From Candidatus Skiveiella danica (GTDB lineage Bacteria > Pseudomonadota > Gammaproteobacteria > Burkholderiales > Burkholderiaceae_C): a DNA stretch of 64,000 bases. This document shows, in pieces, positions 8,641 to 17,964 of this stretch. The notes beneath the pieces are model-generated. The model saw only the letters and a program-made list of their open reading frames with translations. It was not told the origin of the DNA and did no database searches. Both the position numbers and the translations under genes were made by a program. The stretch lies in NCBI GenBank assembly GCA_016721925.1, contig JADKHE010000011.1, positions 682,001 to 746,000 of the forward strand, in the 5' to 3' direction. How positions within the stretch are numbered: the first letter of the stretch is position 1; each line of letters begins with the position of its first letter.

Positions 8641-9897
8641 CTACTCGTAGCTGCGCGCGTCCTCTATGACCTTGCCGTCATTGGGCAGGCTGCCGGGCAG
8701 AAGCACCTCCACGTCCCCGCGCAGCTTCGTCACGTCGCGAATGGCCTCGCCAACGCGGGCGTGCAGGCCTTCTGGCGCCGTGCACGCGGTTTCGACCTTG
8801 AGTGTCATGCTGTCGTTGGCCATCGCGCCGGTCACGACCAGGCGCGCCTTCACGATGTCGGGAAATCGCTTGACGATTTCGGCGACCTGGCCAGGATGCA
8901 CGAACATGCCGCGGATCTTGGTGGTCTGGTCAGCGCGCCCCATCCAGCCCTTGATGCGCGTGTTGGTGCGCCCTGTCGGGCAGGGACCTGGCAGCACGGC
9001 CGACAGGTCGCCGGTGCCGAAGCGCACGAGCGGATAGTCGGCATTGAGCGAAGTGACAACCAGTTCCCCGACTTCTCCTTCGGGCACCGGATCGCCCGTG
9101 CCGGGGCGCACGATCTCGACGATCACGCCCTCGTCGAGCACCAGGCCTTCGCGGGCGCTGGTTTCGTAGGCGATCAGGCCAAGGTCGGCCGTGGCATAAC
9201 ACTGGTAGCCATCGATGCCGCGCTCCCGGAACCAGTCCCGCAGGCTGGGAGGGAACGCCTCGCCGCCGAACATGGCCTTGGTCACGCTGGGCAGGGCCAC
9301 GCCCATCTCGGCGGCCTTCTCGACGATGATGCGCAGGAAACTTGGGGTGCCGATATAACCGGCCGGGCGAAGCTCGGCCATGGCCTGCACCTGCTGCTCG
9401 GTCTGCCCGGTGCCGCCGGGGAACACGGTGCAGCCCAGGGCGTGGGCACCGGTCTCCATCATCGAGCCGGCCGGCACGAAGTGGTAGCTGAAACTGTTGT
9501 GGATCAGTTCGCCGGGCCGGAAACCCGCGGCAAAGATGGCGCGGGCCATGCGCCAGTAGTCGCGGCCAACGCCTTCGGGCTCGTAAATCGTGCCCGGGCT
9601 GGCGAACACCCGCGGCATGGCGGGACCAAAACCGACGGCGCTGAAGCCGCCAAACACACTGCCGCCCTCGCTGCGTAGCTTCTTCTGGGTTTCCAGCAGT
9701 TCGTGCTTGCGCGTCACCGGCAACGTGGCCAGCGCCGCGCGAGACGTGATGGACGCCGGGTCGACGCCCGCAAGGATGCCGGCAAACGCTGGCGCCCGGG
9801 TCTGCGCATTGGCAATCTGGCCGGGCAGCGCGCGCAGCAAGGCCGCTTCGCGCTCGTCGGGGTGGCGCTGCTCCAGCGCGTCGAAGAATGGGCTCAT
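8641..9897 (-). CDS. Phenylacetate-CoA ligase (PaaK)-like AMP-forming ligase
   Basis: This 418-residue ANL-superfamily ligase belongs to the compact PaaK-like group. Visible features are a central region ending in TKAMFGGEAFPPSLRDW, the segment YATADLGLIAYE, and the hinge-type region RFGTGDLSAVL followed by GRADQTTKIRGMFVHPGQV. The usual serine/threonine/glycine-rich ATP loop is weak here (SPGTIYEPEG). It is the last gene of the liv operon, directly after livF. It probably makes a CoA thioester from an aromatic acid imported by the transporter; the substrate is unknown. Confidence 0.82.
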   Translation of the reverse strand: MSPFFDALEQRHPDEREAALLRALPGQIANAQTRAPAFAGILAGVDPASITSRAALATLPVTRKHELLETQKKLRSEGGSVFGGFSAVGFGPAMPRVFASPGTIYEPEGVGRDYWRMARAIFAAGFRPGELIHNSFSYHFVPAGSMMETGAHALGCTVFPGGTGQTEQQVQAMAELRPAGYIGTPSFLRIIVEKAAEMGVALPSVTKAMFGGEAFPPSLRDWFRERGIDGYQCYATADLGLIAYETSAREGLVLDEGVIVEIVRPGTGDPVPEGEVGELVVTSLNADYPLVRFGTGDLSAVLPGPCPTGRTNTRIKGWMGRADQTTKIRGMFVHPGQVAEIVKRFPDIVKARLVVTGAMANDSMTLKVETACTAPEGLHARVGEAIRDVTKLRGDVEVLLPGSLPNDGKVIEDARSYE

Positions 9898-9942
9898 GCG
9901 AATATCTCTCGGCAGGAAAACGGTTGCGAAGTCGGCGGGGCC

Positions 9943-10755
9943 TCAGGCGAGCCAGCGCTTGCGCCGCTTGTAGCTCTTGACGTCCTTGAAACTCTTGCGC
10001 TCGCCGCCGCCGACGCCGAGGTAGAACTCCTTGACGTCCTCGTTGTTGGCCAGGTCGTTCGCGGCGCCATCCATCACCACGCGCCCGCTTTCCATGATGT
10101 AGCCATAGTCGGCGTAGCGCAGCGCCATGTTGGTGTTCTGCTCGGCCAGCAGGAAGGTGACCTTTTCCTTGGTGTTGAGGTCTTTCACGATGTTGAAGAC
10201 TTCTTCCACGATCTGCGGCGCCAGGCCCATCGACGGCTCGTCCAGCAGCACCATGCTCGGGTTGGCCATGATCGCGCGGCCGATCGCGCACATCTGCTGT
10301 TCGCCGCCCGAGGTGTAGGCGGCCTGCGAGGTGCGCCGGGTCTTCAGCCGGGGGAAATAGTTGTAGACCTTTTCCAGGTTGGCCGCGATCTCACCCTTGT
10401 CCTTTCGGGTGTAGGAGCCGGTCATCAGGTTTTCCTCGATGGTCAGGTGGGCAAAACAATGCCGGCCTTCCATCACCTGCACCACGCCACGCTGCACCAG
10501 GTCGGCCGGCGAGAGGTTTTCGATGCGCTCGCCGCGCAACTCGATCGAGCCCTTGGTCACCTCGCCGCGTTCCCCTTTAAGCAGGTTGGAGACGGCTCGC
10601 AGCGTGGTGGTCTTGCCCGCTCCATTGCCACCCAGGATCGCGACGATGCCACCCTGCGGCACCTGCAGCGACACGCCTTTGAGCACGAGGATCACATGGT
10701 TGTAGATGACCTCGATGCCGTTGACGTTGAGAACGATATTTTTCGCATCACTCAT
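9943..10755 (-). CDS. livF: ABC transporter ATP-binding protein, LivF type
   Basis: This 270-residue ATPase carries Walker A GGNGAGKTT, the signature region (YTSGGEQQMCAIGRAIM), Walker B MVLLDEPSMGLAP and the switch region LLAEQNTNMALRYADYGYIMESG, as in LivF. The C-terminus is longer and more basic than usual (ERKSFKDVKSYKRRKRWLA). The start at 10755 (MSDAKN) is chosen; an in-frame ATG lies 18 bases upstream. It couples ATP hydrolysis to import together with LivG. The substrate class (amino acid or aromatic acid) is uncertain. Confidence 0.9.
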   Translation of the reverse strand: MSDAKNIVLNVNGIEVIYNHVILVLKGVSLQVPQGGIVAILGGNGAGKTTTLRAVSNLLKGERGEVTKGSIELRGERIENLSPADLVQRGVVQVMEGRHCFAHLTIEENLMTGSYTRKDKGEIAANLEKVYNYFPRLKTRRTSQAAYTSGGEQQMCAIGRAIMANPSMVLLDEPSMGLAPQIVEEVFNIVKDLNTKEKVTFLLAEQNTNMALRYADYGYIMESGRVVMDGAANDLANNEDVKEFYLGVGGGERKSFKDVKSYKRRKRWLA

Positions 10756-10774
10756 GGTGGTAGTTCCATTCAAA

Positions 10775-10852
10775 CCAAATGAAAGGCCCGCACGGCGACC
10801 CTTTCATTTGGCGGCCCATCGGGGCCGCCGCCCTCCCGCGCGAACGGGAGGG
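10775..10852. repeat. Array of three stem-loops between livK and livF
   Basis: Three perfect inverted repeats follow one another: CCAAATGAAAGG/CCTTTCATTTGG (10775-10786 and 10800-10811), GGCGGCCC/GGGCCGCC (10810-10817 and 10822-10829) and CCCTCCCG/CGGGAGGG (10831-10838 and 10845-10852). There is no T-run on the minus strand after them. Placement directly after the binding-protein gene suits an intercistronic mRNA-stabilising or attenuating element, which is inference. Confidence 0.6.
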
Positions 10853-10864
10853 TTGTGGGTCCGA

Positions 10865-12181
10865 TCAGGAGTTGCAATCCGCCGGCGTGCGCGGGGTGAG
10901 CTTCTTGTCGGCGGCGTACTTGGCCGCGGTGGACTTCACCAGTGGTTTCAGAATCTGCTCGTCGGCCTGCAGCCAGTCGGAGCTGAAGTTCCACTTCTTG
11001 CCGTCCCAGGTGTGCACGCGCGCCCAGTTGGAGCCCATGTGGTCCGCGCACGAGGTGCTGATCGGGCGCATCACGCCGGCGAAGCCCAGTGCGTCCAGCT
11101 TCTTCTGGTCGAGCGCAAGGTTCTCGTAGCCCCAGCGCGCCTGTTCGCCGCTGACCCACTTGCCCTTGCCATAGCGTTCCTGGGCGCGCTTGACGCCCTC
11201 GACCGCCAGCATCGCGCTCATGGCGCCACGCATGTACAGCACCTGGCCCACTTCGTCGCGCGGACCCGTGCCCTGCCCCTTGTCATGCACATTCTTCAGG
11301 ATGTCGGCCACGACCTTGGAGCCCGGCTCGGCGCCATGCTGCATGGTGACGGCGTTGTATCCCTTGGCGCCGTCGCCCACGTCCTTCACGTCGGGCTCGG
11401 CACCCGACCACCACACGCCGTACATCTTCTCGCGCGGGTAACCGGTGGCCTGCGCTTCCTTGATGGCGGTGGAGTTCATCACGCCCCAGCCCCACAGCAG
11501 CACATAGTCAGGCTTGGCCTGGCGAACCTGCAGCCAGGTGGCTTTCTGTTCCACGCCGGGCGCAGTCACGGGCAGCAGCTGCAGATCGAAACCCAGCTGC
11601 TTGCTGCGTTCCTGCAACAGGGCGATGGGCTCCTTGCCGTAGGGGCTGTCATGGTAGACCAGCGCAATCTTCTTGCCCTTGAGCTTGTCGAGTCCACCTT
11701 CCTTCTTGCCGATCTGCTGGACCAGCGCATCGGCGGCCAGCCAGTAGGTGCCCGCCAGGGGGAAGTTCCATTTGAAGATCGTGCCATCCTGGCTCTCGCT
11801 GCGGCCATAGCCGGCAGTGATCAGGGGGATCTTGTCGCCAGGGGCTTTTTCGGTCAGGGCAAAGGTGATGCCCGTGGACAGAGGCTGGAACACGGTGGCG
11901 CCGCCATGCTTGCCTTTCAGGCGCTCATAGCACTCCACGCCACGCGCGGTGTCGTAGCCGGTTTCGCACTCTTCGTAGATGATCTTGACGCCGTTGATGC
12001 CGCCTTGGGCATTCACCAGCTTGAGGTAGTCGGCATAGCCGTTGGCCCATGGCACACCGTTGGGTGCATAGGGGCCCGTGCGGTAGGGCAGGCCGGGGAA
12101 GAATTGCTCCTTGGCCTGGGCGAATGCCGTGACTCCCACGGCGGCCAGGCAGGTGGCCAGAGCGATAGTGCGTAGTTTCAT
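10865..12181 (-). CDS. ABC transporter substrate-binding protein, LivK-like
   Basis: This 438-residue periplasmic protein begins with a clear signal peptide (MKLRTIALATCLAAVGVTAFAQA). It has a type I periplasmic-binding fold with segments such as NAQGGINGVKIIYEECETGYD and GKKIALVYHDSPYGKEP. It is longer than classical leucine-binding proteins and resembles the group found in transporter clusters with CoA ligases. It lies between livM and livF in the minus-strand operon. The ligand is not predictable, but the two ligases in the operon point to an organic acid rather than leucine. Confidence 0.9.
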   Translation of the reverse strand: MKLRTIALATCLAAVGVTAFAQAKEQFFPGLPYRTGPYAPNGVPWANGYADYLKLVNAQGGINGVKIIYEECETGYDTARGVECYERLKGKHGGATVFQPLSTGITFALTEKAPGDKIPLITAGYGRSESQDGTIFKWNFPLAGTYWLAADALVQQIGKKEGGLDKLKGKKIALVYHDSPYGKEPIALLQERSKQLGFDLQLLPVTAPGVEQKATWLQVRQAKPDYVLLWGWGVMNSTAIKEAQATGYPREKMYGVWWSGAEPDVKDVGDGAKGYNAVTMQHGAEPGSKVVADILKNVHDKGQGTGPRDEVGQVLYMRGAMSAMLAVEGVKRAQERYGKGKWVSGEQARWGYENLALDQKKLDALGFAGVMRPISTSCADHMGSNWARVHTWDGKKWNFSSDWLQADEQILKPLVKSTAAKYAADKKLTPRTPADCNS

Positions 12182-12245
12182 AACGTCTCCTGATGTTGAG
12201 GCACTTGAATCGTGCCGGGGTTGCTTGGCGAAAAAACTCGGTAAC

Positions 12246-13322
12246 TCAGTGCGGGAACGGCCACAGGCGCAGCTTCTGCTTGCCGATGGACCACAGCTTG
12301 GCCAGGCCGTGTGGTTCCACGATCAGGAACCAGACAATCAGCGCGCCAAAGATCATCAGTTCTGCGTGGGAAATGCCGGCGGTGGAAATCTCCAGGCCGA
12401 CGAGGTTGCCCAGCAGCGGCAGGGCCTGGTTCAGCGCGATCGGCAGAATCACGATGAAGGCGGCACCGAAGAAGCTGCCCATGATGGAGCCCATGCCGCC
12501 GATGATCACCATGAACAGCAGTCGGAACGACTGGTCCACCGAGAAGGCCGCCGGCTCCCAGGCGCCCAGATAGACGAATCCCCACAGCGCACCGGCCACG
12601 CCCACAATGAAGGAACTGACGGCAAAGGCACTGAGCTTGGCATACATCGGGCGGATGCCGATCACGGCCGCGGCCACGTCCATGTCGCGGATGGCCATCC
12701 ATTCGCGTCCGATGGCGCTGCGCACCAGATTCTTGGCCAGCAGGCCAATGACCACCAGGATGCTCAGGCACAGCAGGTACTTGGCCATCGGCGTCTCGAC
12801 CGGCAGGCCGAACACCTGCAGGTTGGATACCGAGACCGAGCCCGACGGCGAATCATTGGTGAACCATTTGACCCGCAGGAACATCCAGTCGGCAAAAAAC
12901 TGCGCTGCCAGTGTGGCCACGGCGAGGTACAGCCCCTTGACGCGCAGGCTGGGCAGACCGAACAGGATGCCGAAAGCCGTCGCGCACAGGCCGCCCAGGA
13001 TCAGTGACGGGATCAGCGGCATGCCCGGGACGCGCACGAAGAAGTTGTAGGCGCCATAGGCTCCCACGGCCATGAAGGCGCCCGAGCCCAGCGAGATCTG
13101 ACCGCAGTAGCCGACCAGGATGTTCACGCCGATGGCAGCCAGCGAGAAGATCAGGAACGGAATCAGAATGGCCCTGAACAGGTAGTCGCTGGCCAGCATC
13201 GGGACCGCCAGGAAGGCAAACGCCAGGATGAGCGCGATCGCGATGCGATCCTGCGAGATCGGGAAAATCTGCTGATCAGCCCGGTAACTGGTCTTGTACT
13301 GACCGTTTTCGCGGTAAAACAT
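12246..13322 (-). CDS. livM: Branched-chain-type ABC transporter permease, LivM
   Basis: This 358-residue integral membrane permease has many hydrophobic segments and the LivM hallmarks VGYCGQISLGSGAFMAVGAYGAY and the cytoplasmic coupling region SAIGREWMAIRDMDVAAAVIGI. It is paired with LivH upstream, so the two form the membrane channel. It starts 12 bases after the livH stop, on the same strand. Length and motifs are normal for the family. Confidence 0.92.
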   Translation of the reverse strand: MFYRENGQYKTSYRADQQIFPISQDRIAIALILAFAFLAVPMLASDYLFRAILIPFLIFSLAAIGVNILVGYCGQISLGSGAFMAVGAYGAYNFFVRVPGMPLIPSLILGGLCATAFGILFGLPSLRVKGLYLAVATLAAQFFADWMFLRVKWFTNDSPSGSVSVSNLQVFGLPVETPMAKYLLCLSILVVIGLLAKNLVRSAIGREWMAIRDMDVAAAVIGIRPMYAKLSAFAVSSFIVGVAGALWGFVYLGAWEPAAFSVDQSFRLLFMVIIGGMGSIMGSFFGAAFIVILPIALNQALPLLGNLVGLEISTAGISHAELMIFGALIVWFLIVEPHGLAKLWSIGKQKLRLWPFPH

Positions 13323-13334
13323 GTGAAGGCTTTC

Positions 13335-14264
13335 TTAGACGCGGTCAATGATTTTTTCGCCGAACAGACCTTGAGGCCTGAACAGCAGGAAGACGAGGGC
13401 CAGCACATAGGCGAACCAGATCTCGATGCCCCCGCCCACGAACGGTCCGAGGTACACCTCCGACAACTTCTCGCCCACGCCAATGATCAGGCCGCCGATG
13501 ATGGCGCCCGGCACCGACGTCAGGCCGCCCAGGATCACGACCGGCAGTGCGCGCAGCGCCACGGTGGCCAGCGAGAACTGCACACCCAGCTTGGAGCCCC
13601 AGATCATCCCGGCCACCAGCGCGACGATGCCGGCGACGCACCAGACGATGACCCAGATGCGGTTCAGGGGAATGCCGATCGACTGGGCGGCCTGGTGGTC
13701 GTCGGCGACAGCGCGCAGCGCACGGCCGGTCGATGTCTTCTGGAAGAACACGCTCAGCGCGGCCACCAGCGTCGCAGCAATGGCCGCGGCGATGACATCT
13801 TCCTTGTTGACCAGCACCCCGCCCGGGAACATGCCTTCCAGCATGAAGATCGGCTCCTTGGGCATGCCGATGTCGATCTTGTAGATGTCACTGCCGAAGA
13901 TGGTCTGGCCCAGGCCTTCGAGCAGGTAGGTGATGCCCAGGGTGGCCATCAGCAGCGTCGTGCCTTCCTGGTTGACCAGATGCCGCAACACCAGCCGCTC
14001 GATCAGCCAGGCCACCAGGAACATGACGGCGCCAGCCATCAGGAACGCCAGCGCGGTCGCGACCATGGTGTTGCTGGTGCCGGTCCATTTCGGCACCCAC
14101 TCGGCAAAGCGGGCCATGGCCAGCGCGGCAAAGAGCACCATGGCGCCCTGTGCAAAGTTGAACACGCCGGAGGCCTTGAAGATCAGCACGAAGCCGAGCG
14201 CCACCAGCGAATAGAGCATGCCGGCCATCAGGCCACCAAGCAGGGTTTCCAGAAAGAATGCCAT
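13335..14264 (-). CDS. livH: Branched-chain-type ABC transporter permease, LivH
   Basis: This 309-residue permease has the LivH N-terminus LLGGLMAGMLYSLVALGFVLIFKASGVFNFAQGAM and the coupling segment KTSTGRALRAVADDHQAAQSIGI. About eight hydrophobic helices are visible. It lies between livG and livM on the minus strand with short gaps. It forms the second half of the transmembrane channel. Confidence 0.93.
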   Translation of the reverse strand: MAFFLETLLGGLMAGMLYSLVALGFVLIFKASGVFNFAQGAMVLFAALAMARFAEWVPKWTGTSNTMVATALAFLMAGAVMFLVAWLIERLVLRHLVNQEGTTLLMATLGITYLLEGLGQTIFGSDIYKIDIGMPKEPIFMLEGMFPGGVLVNKEDVIAAAIAATLVAALSVFFQKTSTGRALRAVADDHQAAQSIGIPLNRIWVIVWCVAGIVALVAGMIWGSKLGVQFSLATVALRALPVVILGGLTSVPGAIIGGLIIGVGEKLSEVYLGPFVGGGIEIWFAYVLALVFLLFRPQGLFGEKIIDRV

Positions 14265-14281
14265 TTGAATTGCTCCCTTGA

Positions 14282-15064
14282 TCAGTGGCTGGTGCCGAGA
14301 TAGGCGCTGATCACGTCCGCGTTGTTGCGCACTTCCTCGGGGGTGCCGTCACCGATCTTCTTGCCGTAATCCAGCACGACCACCCGGTCCGAGATGTCCA
14401 TCACCACGCCCATGTCATGCTCGATCAGGACGATGGTGGTTCCGAATTCGTCGTTGACGTCCAGCACGAAACGGCACATGTCCTGCTTTTCCTCGACGTT
14501 CATGCCGGCCATCGGCTCGTCGAGCAGCAGCACTTGCGGCTCCATGGCCAGCGCACGCCCCAGGTCCACCCGCTTCTGCAGGCCGTAGGGCAGTTGTCCC
14601 ACCGGCGTCTTGCGGAAGGCCTGGATCTCCAGGAAGTCGATGATGTGCTCGACGTATTCGCGGTGGCGGATTTCCTCGCGCTCGGCCGGCCCGATGCGCA
14701 AGGCCTGCATGAACAGGTTGCTCTTGATCTTGAGATTGCGCCCCGACATGATGTTGTCGATCACGCTCATGCCTTTGAACAGCGCCAGGTTCTGAAACGT
14801 GCGCGCCACGCCCATCTCGGCCACCTGGCGTGAGTTCATGTGGCTGAAGGTCTTGCCGCGAAAGGTGATGCTGCCCTCTTGCGGCGTATAGACGCCGTTG
14901 ATGCAGTTCAGCATCGAGCTCTTGCCGGCACCGTTGGGGCCGATGATGGCGCGAATCTCGTGCTCCTTCACGTTGAAGGAGATGTCGGTCAGGGCCTTGA
15001 CGCCGCCGAACCGAAGACTGATGTTGTTGACGTCAAGGATGACGTCGCCGATTTTCTTGCTCAT
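14282..15064 (-). CDS. livG: ABC transporter ATP-binding protein, LivG type
   Basis: This 260-residue ATPase shows Walker A GPNGAGKSS, the Q-loop region VARTFQNLALF, a signature variant LPYGLQKRVDLGRALA, Walker B VLLLDEPMAGMN and the switch histidine in VLIEHDMGVVMDISD. The frame is open far upstream, but the start at 15064 (MSKKIGDV) gives normal LivG length and lies 17 bases after the ligase stop. The signature YGLQKR departs from canonical LSGGQ; this variant is common in LivG proteins. Confidence 0.9.
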   Translation of the reverse strand: MSKKIGDVILDVNNISLRFGGVKALTDISFNVKEHEIRAIIGPNGAGKSSMLNCINGVYTPQEGSITFRGKTFSHMNSRQVAEMGVARTFQNLALFKGMSVIDNIMSGRNLKIKSNLFMQALRIGPAEREEIRHREYVEHIIDFLEIQAFRKTPVGQLPYGLQKRVDLGRALAMEPQVLLLDEPMAGMNVEEKQDMCRFVLDVNDEFGTTIVLIEHDMGVVMDISDRVVVLDYGKKIGDGTPEEVRNNADVISAYLGTSH

Positions 15065-15081
15065 GGTGCTTGCGTCGTTTC

Positions 15082-17028
15082 TCAGGCGGCTGCCTTGACA
15101 GGGGCGAAGGTCTTCGCGTCGGAGATCTTCAGCGTGGCGCTCACGCTGCCGGAGCGACCGTCCTCGAACTTCACGACGGTCTCGATGAACTGCTCGGTCT
15201 TGCCGCCATACAACGCATCGACCAGCGGCTGGTACTTCTCGGCGATGAAGCCTCGGCGGACCTTGTTGGTGCGCGTCAGCTCGCCGTCGTCGGCGTCGAG
15301 CTCCTTGTGCAGCACCAGGAAGCGGCTGACCTGGCTGCCCGCCAGCAGTTCGTCGATCGACAGGTCGGCGTTGACCTTTTCCACGCACTCCTTGATCAGC
15401 TGGTAGACCTCGGGCTTCTGGGCCAGATCGGTGTAGCCGGCGTAAGGCAGGTTGCGCCGCTCGGCCCAGTTGCCCACGGCGTCGAAGTCGATGTTGATCA
15501 TCACGCAGACCTTCTCGCGCTGGTCGCCATAGGCCACCACTTCCTTGATCTGCGGGAAGAACTTGAGCTTGTTCTCCACGTACTTGGGCGCGAACATGGC
15601 ACCGTCGTTGTCGCCGCCCTTGATGCGGCCGACGTCCTTCACGCGGTCGATGATCTTGAGGTGGCCGTGCGCGTCGATGAAGCCCGCGTCGCTGGTGTGG
15701 TACCAGCCGTCAGCGGTCAGCACCTCGGCCGTGGCAGCCGGGTTCTTGTAGTACTCGCGCAGCAGGCCGGGCGACTTGACCAGAATCTCGCCGTTGTCCG
15801 CCACCTTGATCTCCACGCCGCGGCACGGCACACCCACGGTGTCGGCGCGCGCCTCGTTGTCGGGCTGCAGGCAGACGAACACGGCGGTCTCGGTGGAGCC
15901 GTAGAGCTGCTTGAGGTTGATGCCGATCGAGCGGTAGAAGCTGAACAGGTCAGGGCCGATCGCCTCACCGGCGGTGTAGGCCACGCGCACCCGGCTCATG
16001 CCCAGGTTGTTGCGCAGCGGACCGTAGACCAGCAGGTTGCCGAGCCAGTACATCAGGGCGTTGCCGAAACCAATCGACTTGCCGTCCATGCGGGCAGGGC
16101 CGACGCGCCTGGCCACGTCCATGAAGGCATGGAACATCTTGCGTTTCAGGGCGCCGGCGTCCTCCATGCGGATCATCACGCTGGTCAACAGGCCTTCGAA
16201 CACGCGCGGCGGCGCAAAGTAATAGGTCGGGCCGATCTCCTTCAGGTCGATCGTGACCGTGGCGGCTGACTCGGGGCAGTTCACCACATAGCCGCAGACC
16301 AGCCATTGCGCGTAGCTGAAGATGTTCTGGCCGATCCACGCCGGCGGCAGGTAGGCCAGCACCTCCTCGTTGGGGCTCAGCTTGTCGAACTCGGCCCCGG
16401 CCTGGCCGCGGTCGATCAACGTGCCGTGGGTGTGTACCACGCCTTTCGGGTTGCCCGTGGTGCCCGAGGTGAAGAACATCGCGGCCACATCGGCCGCCTG
16501 GGCCTTGTCGACCTCGGCCTTGAAGAAATCCGGGTGCTCTTTCGAGAATGCGGCGCCGGCGCCGATCAGCTCGTCCAACCCCGCCAGGCCATCCTCCATG
16601 TAATTTCGCAGGCCGCGCGGGTCGTCGAAGAAGATGTTCGAAAGCTGCGGGCAGCGGTCGCGGATCTCCAGCATCTTGTCCACCTGCTCCTGGTCTTCGA
16701 CCAAGGCAAAGCGGACATCGGCGTTGTTGATCGGGAAGACGCATTCCGCGGCGACGGCATCCTGGTACAGCGGCACAGGGATCGCACCGAGCGATTGCGC
16801 CGCCAGCATGGTGGCGTACAGCCGGGGCCGGTTGGCACCGACGATGACCATGTGTTCGCCGCGTCGCAGCCCGGCCTGATGCAGGCCGCAGGCCACATGC
16901 TCCACCAGCGCCGCCAAGTCGGCCCAGCTGTGGGTTTGCCAGATGCCATATTCTTTTTCGCGCATGGCAGGCGCGCTGCCGCGCTCGGTGGCGTGCTTGA
17001 GCAAAAGTCGTGGGAACGTGGTCAACAT
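15082..17028 (-). CDS. Long-chain fatty-acid-CoA ligase-like AMP-forming synthetase
   Basis: This 648-residue ANL-superfamily synthetase has the P-loop MFFTSGTTGNPKGVVHTHG, the segment LKQLYGSTETAVF and the hinge/lid region DGWYHTSDAGFIDAHGHLKIIDRVKD. It is the size of FadD-like long-chain or aryl-CoA ligases. It is the first gene of the operon livG-livH-livM-livK-livF-paaK-like, so it probably activates the imported acid. It starts 168 bases from the divergent Crp/Fnr-type regulator, and a perfect palindrome lies between them. Confidence 0.88.
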   Translation of the reverse strand: MLTTFPRLLLKHATERGSAPAMREKEYGIWQTHSWADLAALVEHVACGLHQAGLRRGEHMVIVGANRPRLYATMLAAQSLGAIPVPLYQDAVAAECVFPINNADVRFALVEDQEQVDKMLEIRDRCPQLSNIFFDDPRGLRNYMEDGLAGLDELIGAGAAFSKEHPDFFKAEVDKAQAADVAAMFFTSGTTGNPKGVVHTHGTLIDRGQAGAEFDKLSPNEEVLAYLPPAWIGQNIFSYAQWLVCGYVVNCPESAATVTIDLKEIGPTYYFAPPRVFEGLLTSVMIRMEDAGALKRKMFHAFMDVARRVGPARMDGKSIGFGNALMYWLGNLLVYGPLRNNLGMSRVRVAYTAGEAIGPDLFSFYRSIGINLKQLYGSTETAVFVCLQPDNEARADTVGVPCRGVEIKVADNGEILVKSPGLLREYYKNPAATAEVLTADGWYHTSDAGFIDAHGHLKIIDRVKDVGRIKGGDNDGAMFAPKYVENKLKFFPQIKEVVAYGDQREKVCVMINIDFDAVGNWAERRNLPYAGYTDLAQKPEVYQLIKECVEKVNADLSIDELLAGSQVSRFLVLHKELDADDGELTRTNKVRRGFIAEKYQPLVDALYGGKTEQFIETVVKFEDGRSGSVSATLKISDAKTFAPVKAAA

Positions 17029-17122
17029 GGCTGGTACCTGGTCTCCAGAGTCAAGCTGCCCGGAAACAAAAAGTCCGGGTTCGCTGTTGTGCCCTGAATG
17101 TAGGCATCCATTTGACGTTATG

Positions 17123-17140
17123 TTGTCGTTTCGACGACAA
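17123..17140. promoter_or_regulatory. Perfect 18-base palindrome in the fadD-like/crp-like divergent promoter
   Basis: TTGTCGTTTCGACGACAA reads the same on both strands apart from its TTCG centre (7-base arms, 4-base spacer). It lies 95 bases upstream of the ligase start and 56 bases upstream of the regulator start. It is a strong candidate binding site for the adjacent Crp/Fnr-type regulator, although it differs from the classical Crp and Fnr consensus. Confidence 0.6.
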
Positions 17141-17195
17141 TCTTCGGGTGTGTTCTCTCAGGACTTTCCCTAATAACGGACATTCATGCCAGCCC

Positions 17196-17903
17196 ATGCA
17201 CGTTGAAGCCTCCCTTTATCAGCGCCGCCGCCATCCGCGAAGCGACGAACTCGACGGTATTCCCTGGCTTGCGCTGCTGCTGCCATCCGAGCGCGAGCGC
17301 GCGGTCGAGGAGCTGCGCGTGGGCGACGCGCAAGCCGGTGACTACGTCTGCCGCGTCGGTCGGCCGGTGACCTACTGGTTCGGCGTGGTGGAAGGCTTGC
17401 TGAAGATGAGCAGCGACAGCGCCGACGGCCAGACCATGACCTTCACCGGTGTGCCGCCGGGGGGCTGGTTCGGCGAAGGCACGGCGCTCAAGCGTGAGGT
17501 CTACCGCTACAACATCCAGGCCCTGCGCCGCAGCGTGGTGGCCGGCATTCCGGTCGACACCTTCCATTGGCTGCTGGACCATTCCATCGGGTTCAACCGC
17601 TTCGTGATGAACCAGCTCAACGAGCGCCTCGGGCAGTTCATCGCCGCGCGCGAGATCGACCGGATGAACACCCCCGAGCTGCGCGTGGCGCGCAACCTGG
17701 CCTCGCTGTTCAACCCCGTCCTGTACCCCGGCGTCGGCGAGGTGCTGCGGATCACCCAGCAGGAGCTGGCCTACCTGGTGGGGCTGTCGCGCCAGCGGGT
17801 GAACGAAGCCCTGGCCGCGCTGCAGGCCCGCGAGCTGATCCGTGTCGAATACGGCGGTCTGCGGGTGCTGAACCTCGCCGGACTGCGCTCCAGCGAGTTT
17901 TGA
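17196..17903 (+). CDS. Crp/Fnr-family transcriptional regulator
   Basis: This 235-residue regulator has an N-terminal cyclic-nucleotide-binding-like barrel (VGDAQAGDYVCRVGRPVTYWFGVVEGLLKMS, then PPGGWFGEG) and a C-terminal Crp-type winged helix (ITQQELAYLVGLSRQRVNEALAAL). It lacks the N-terminal cysteine cluster of FNR, so it is not an oxygen-sensing Fe-S protein. The frame is open upstream; the ATG at 17196 gives normal length. Divergent placement to the fadD-like/liv operon suggests it controls that operon, possibly with a CoA thioester or acid as effector (inference). Confidence 0.87.
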   Translation: MHVEASLYQRRRHPRSDELDGIPWLALLLPSERERAVEELRVGDAQAGDYVCRVGRPVTYWFGVVEGLLKMSSDSADGQTMTFTGVPPGGWFGEGTALKREVYRYNIQALRRSVVAGIPVDTFHWLLDHSIGFNRFVMNQLNERLGQFIAAREIDRMNTPELRVARNLASLFNPVLYPGVGEVLRITQQELAYLVGLSRQRVNEALAALQARELIRVEYGGLRVLNLAGLRSSEF

Positions 17904-17964
17904 TGGTCCAATCGGCCAATTCCCAGCGTCGAAGAGTCACTGGTAGCTACAGAAGTAATAGTCG

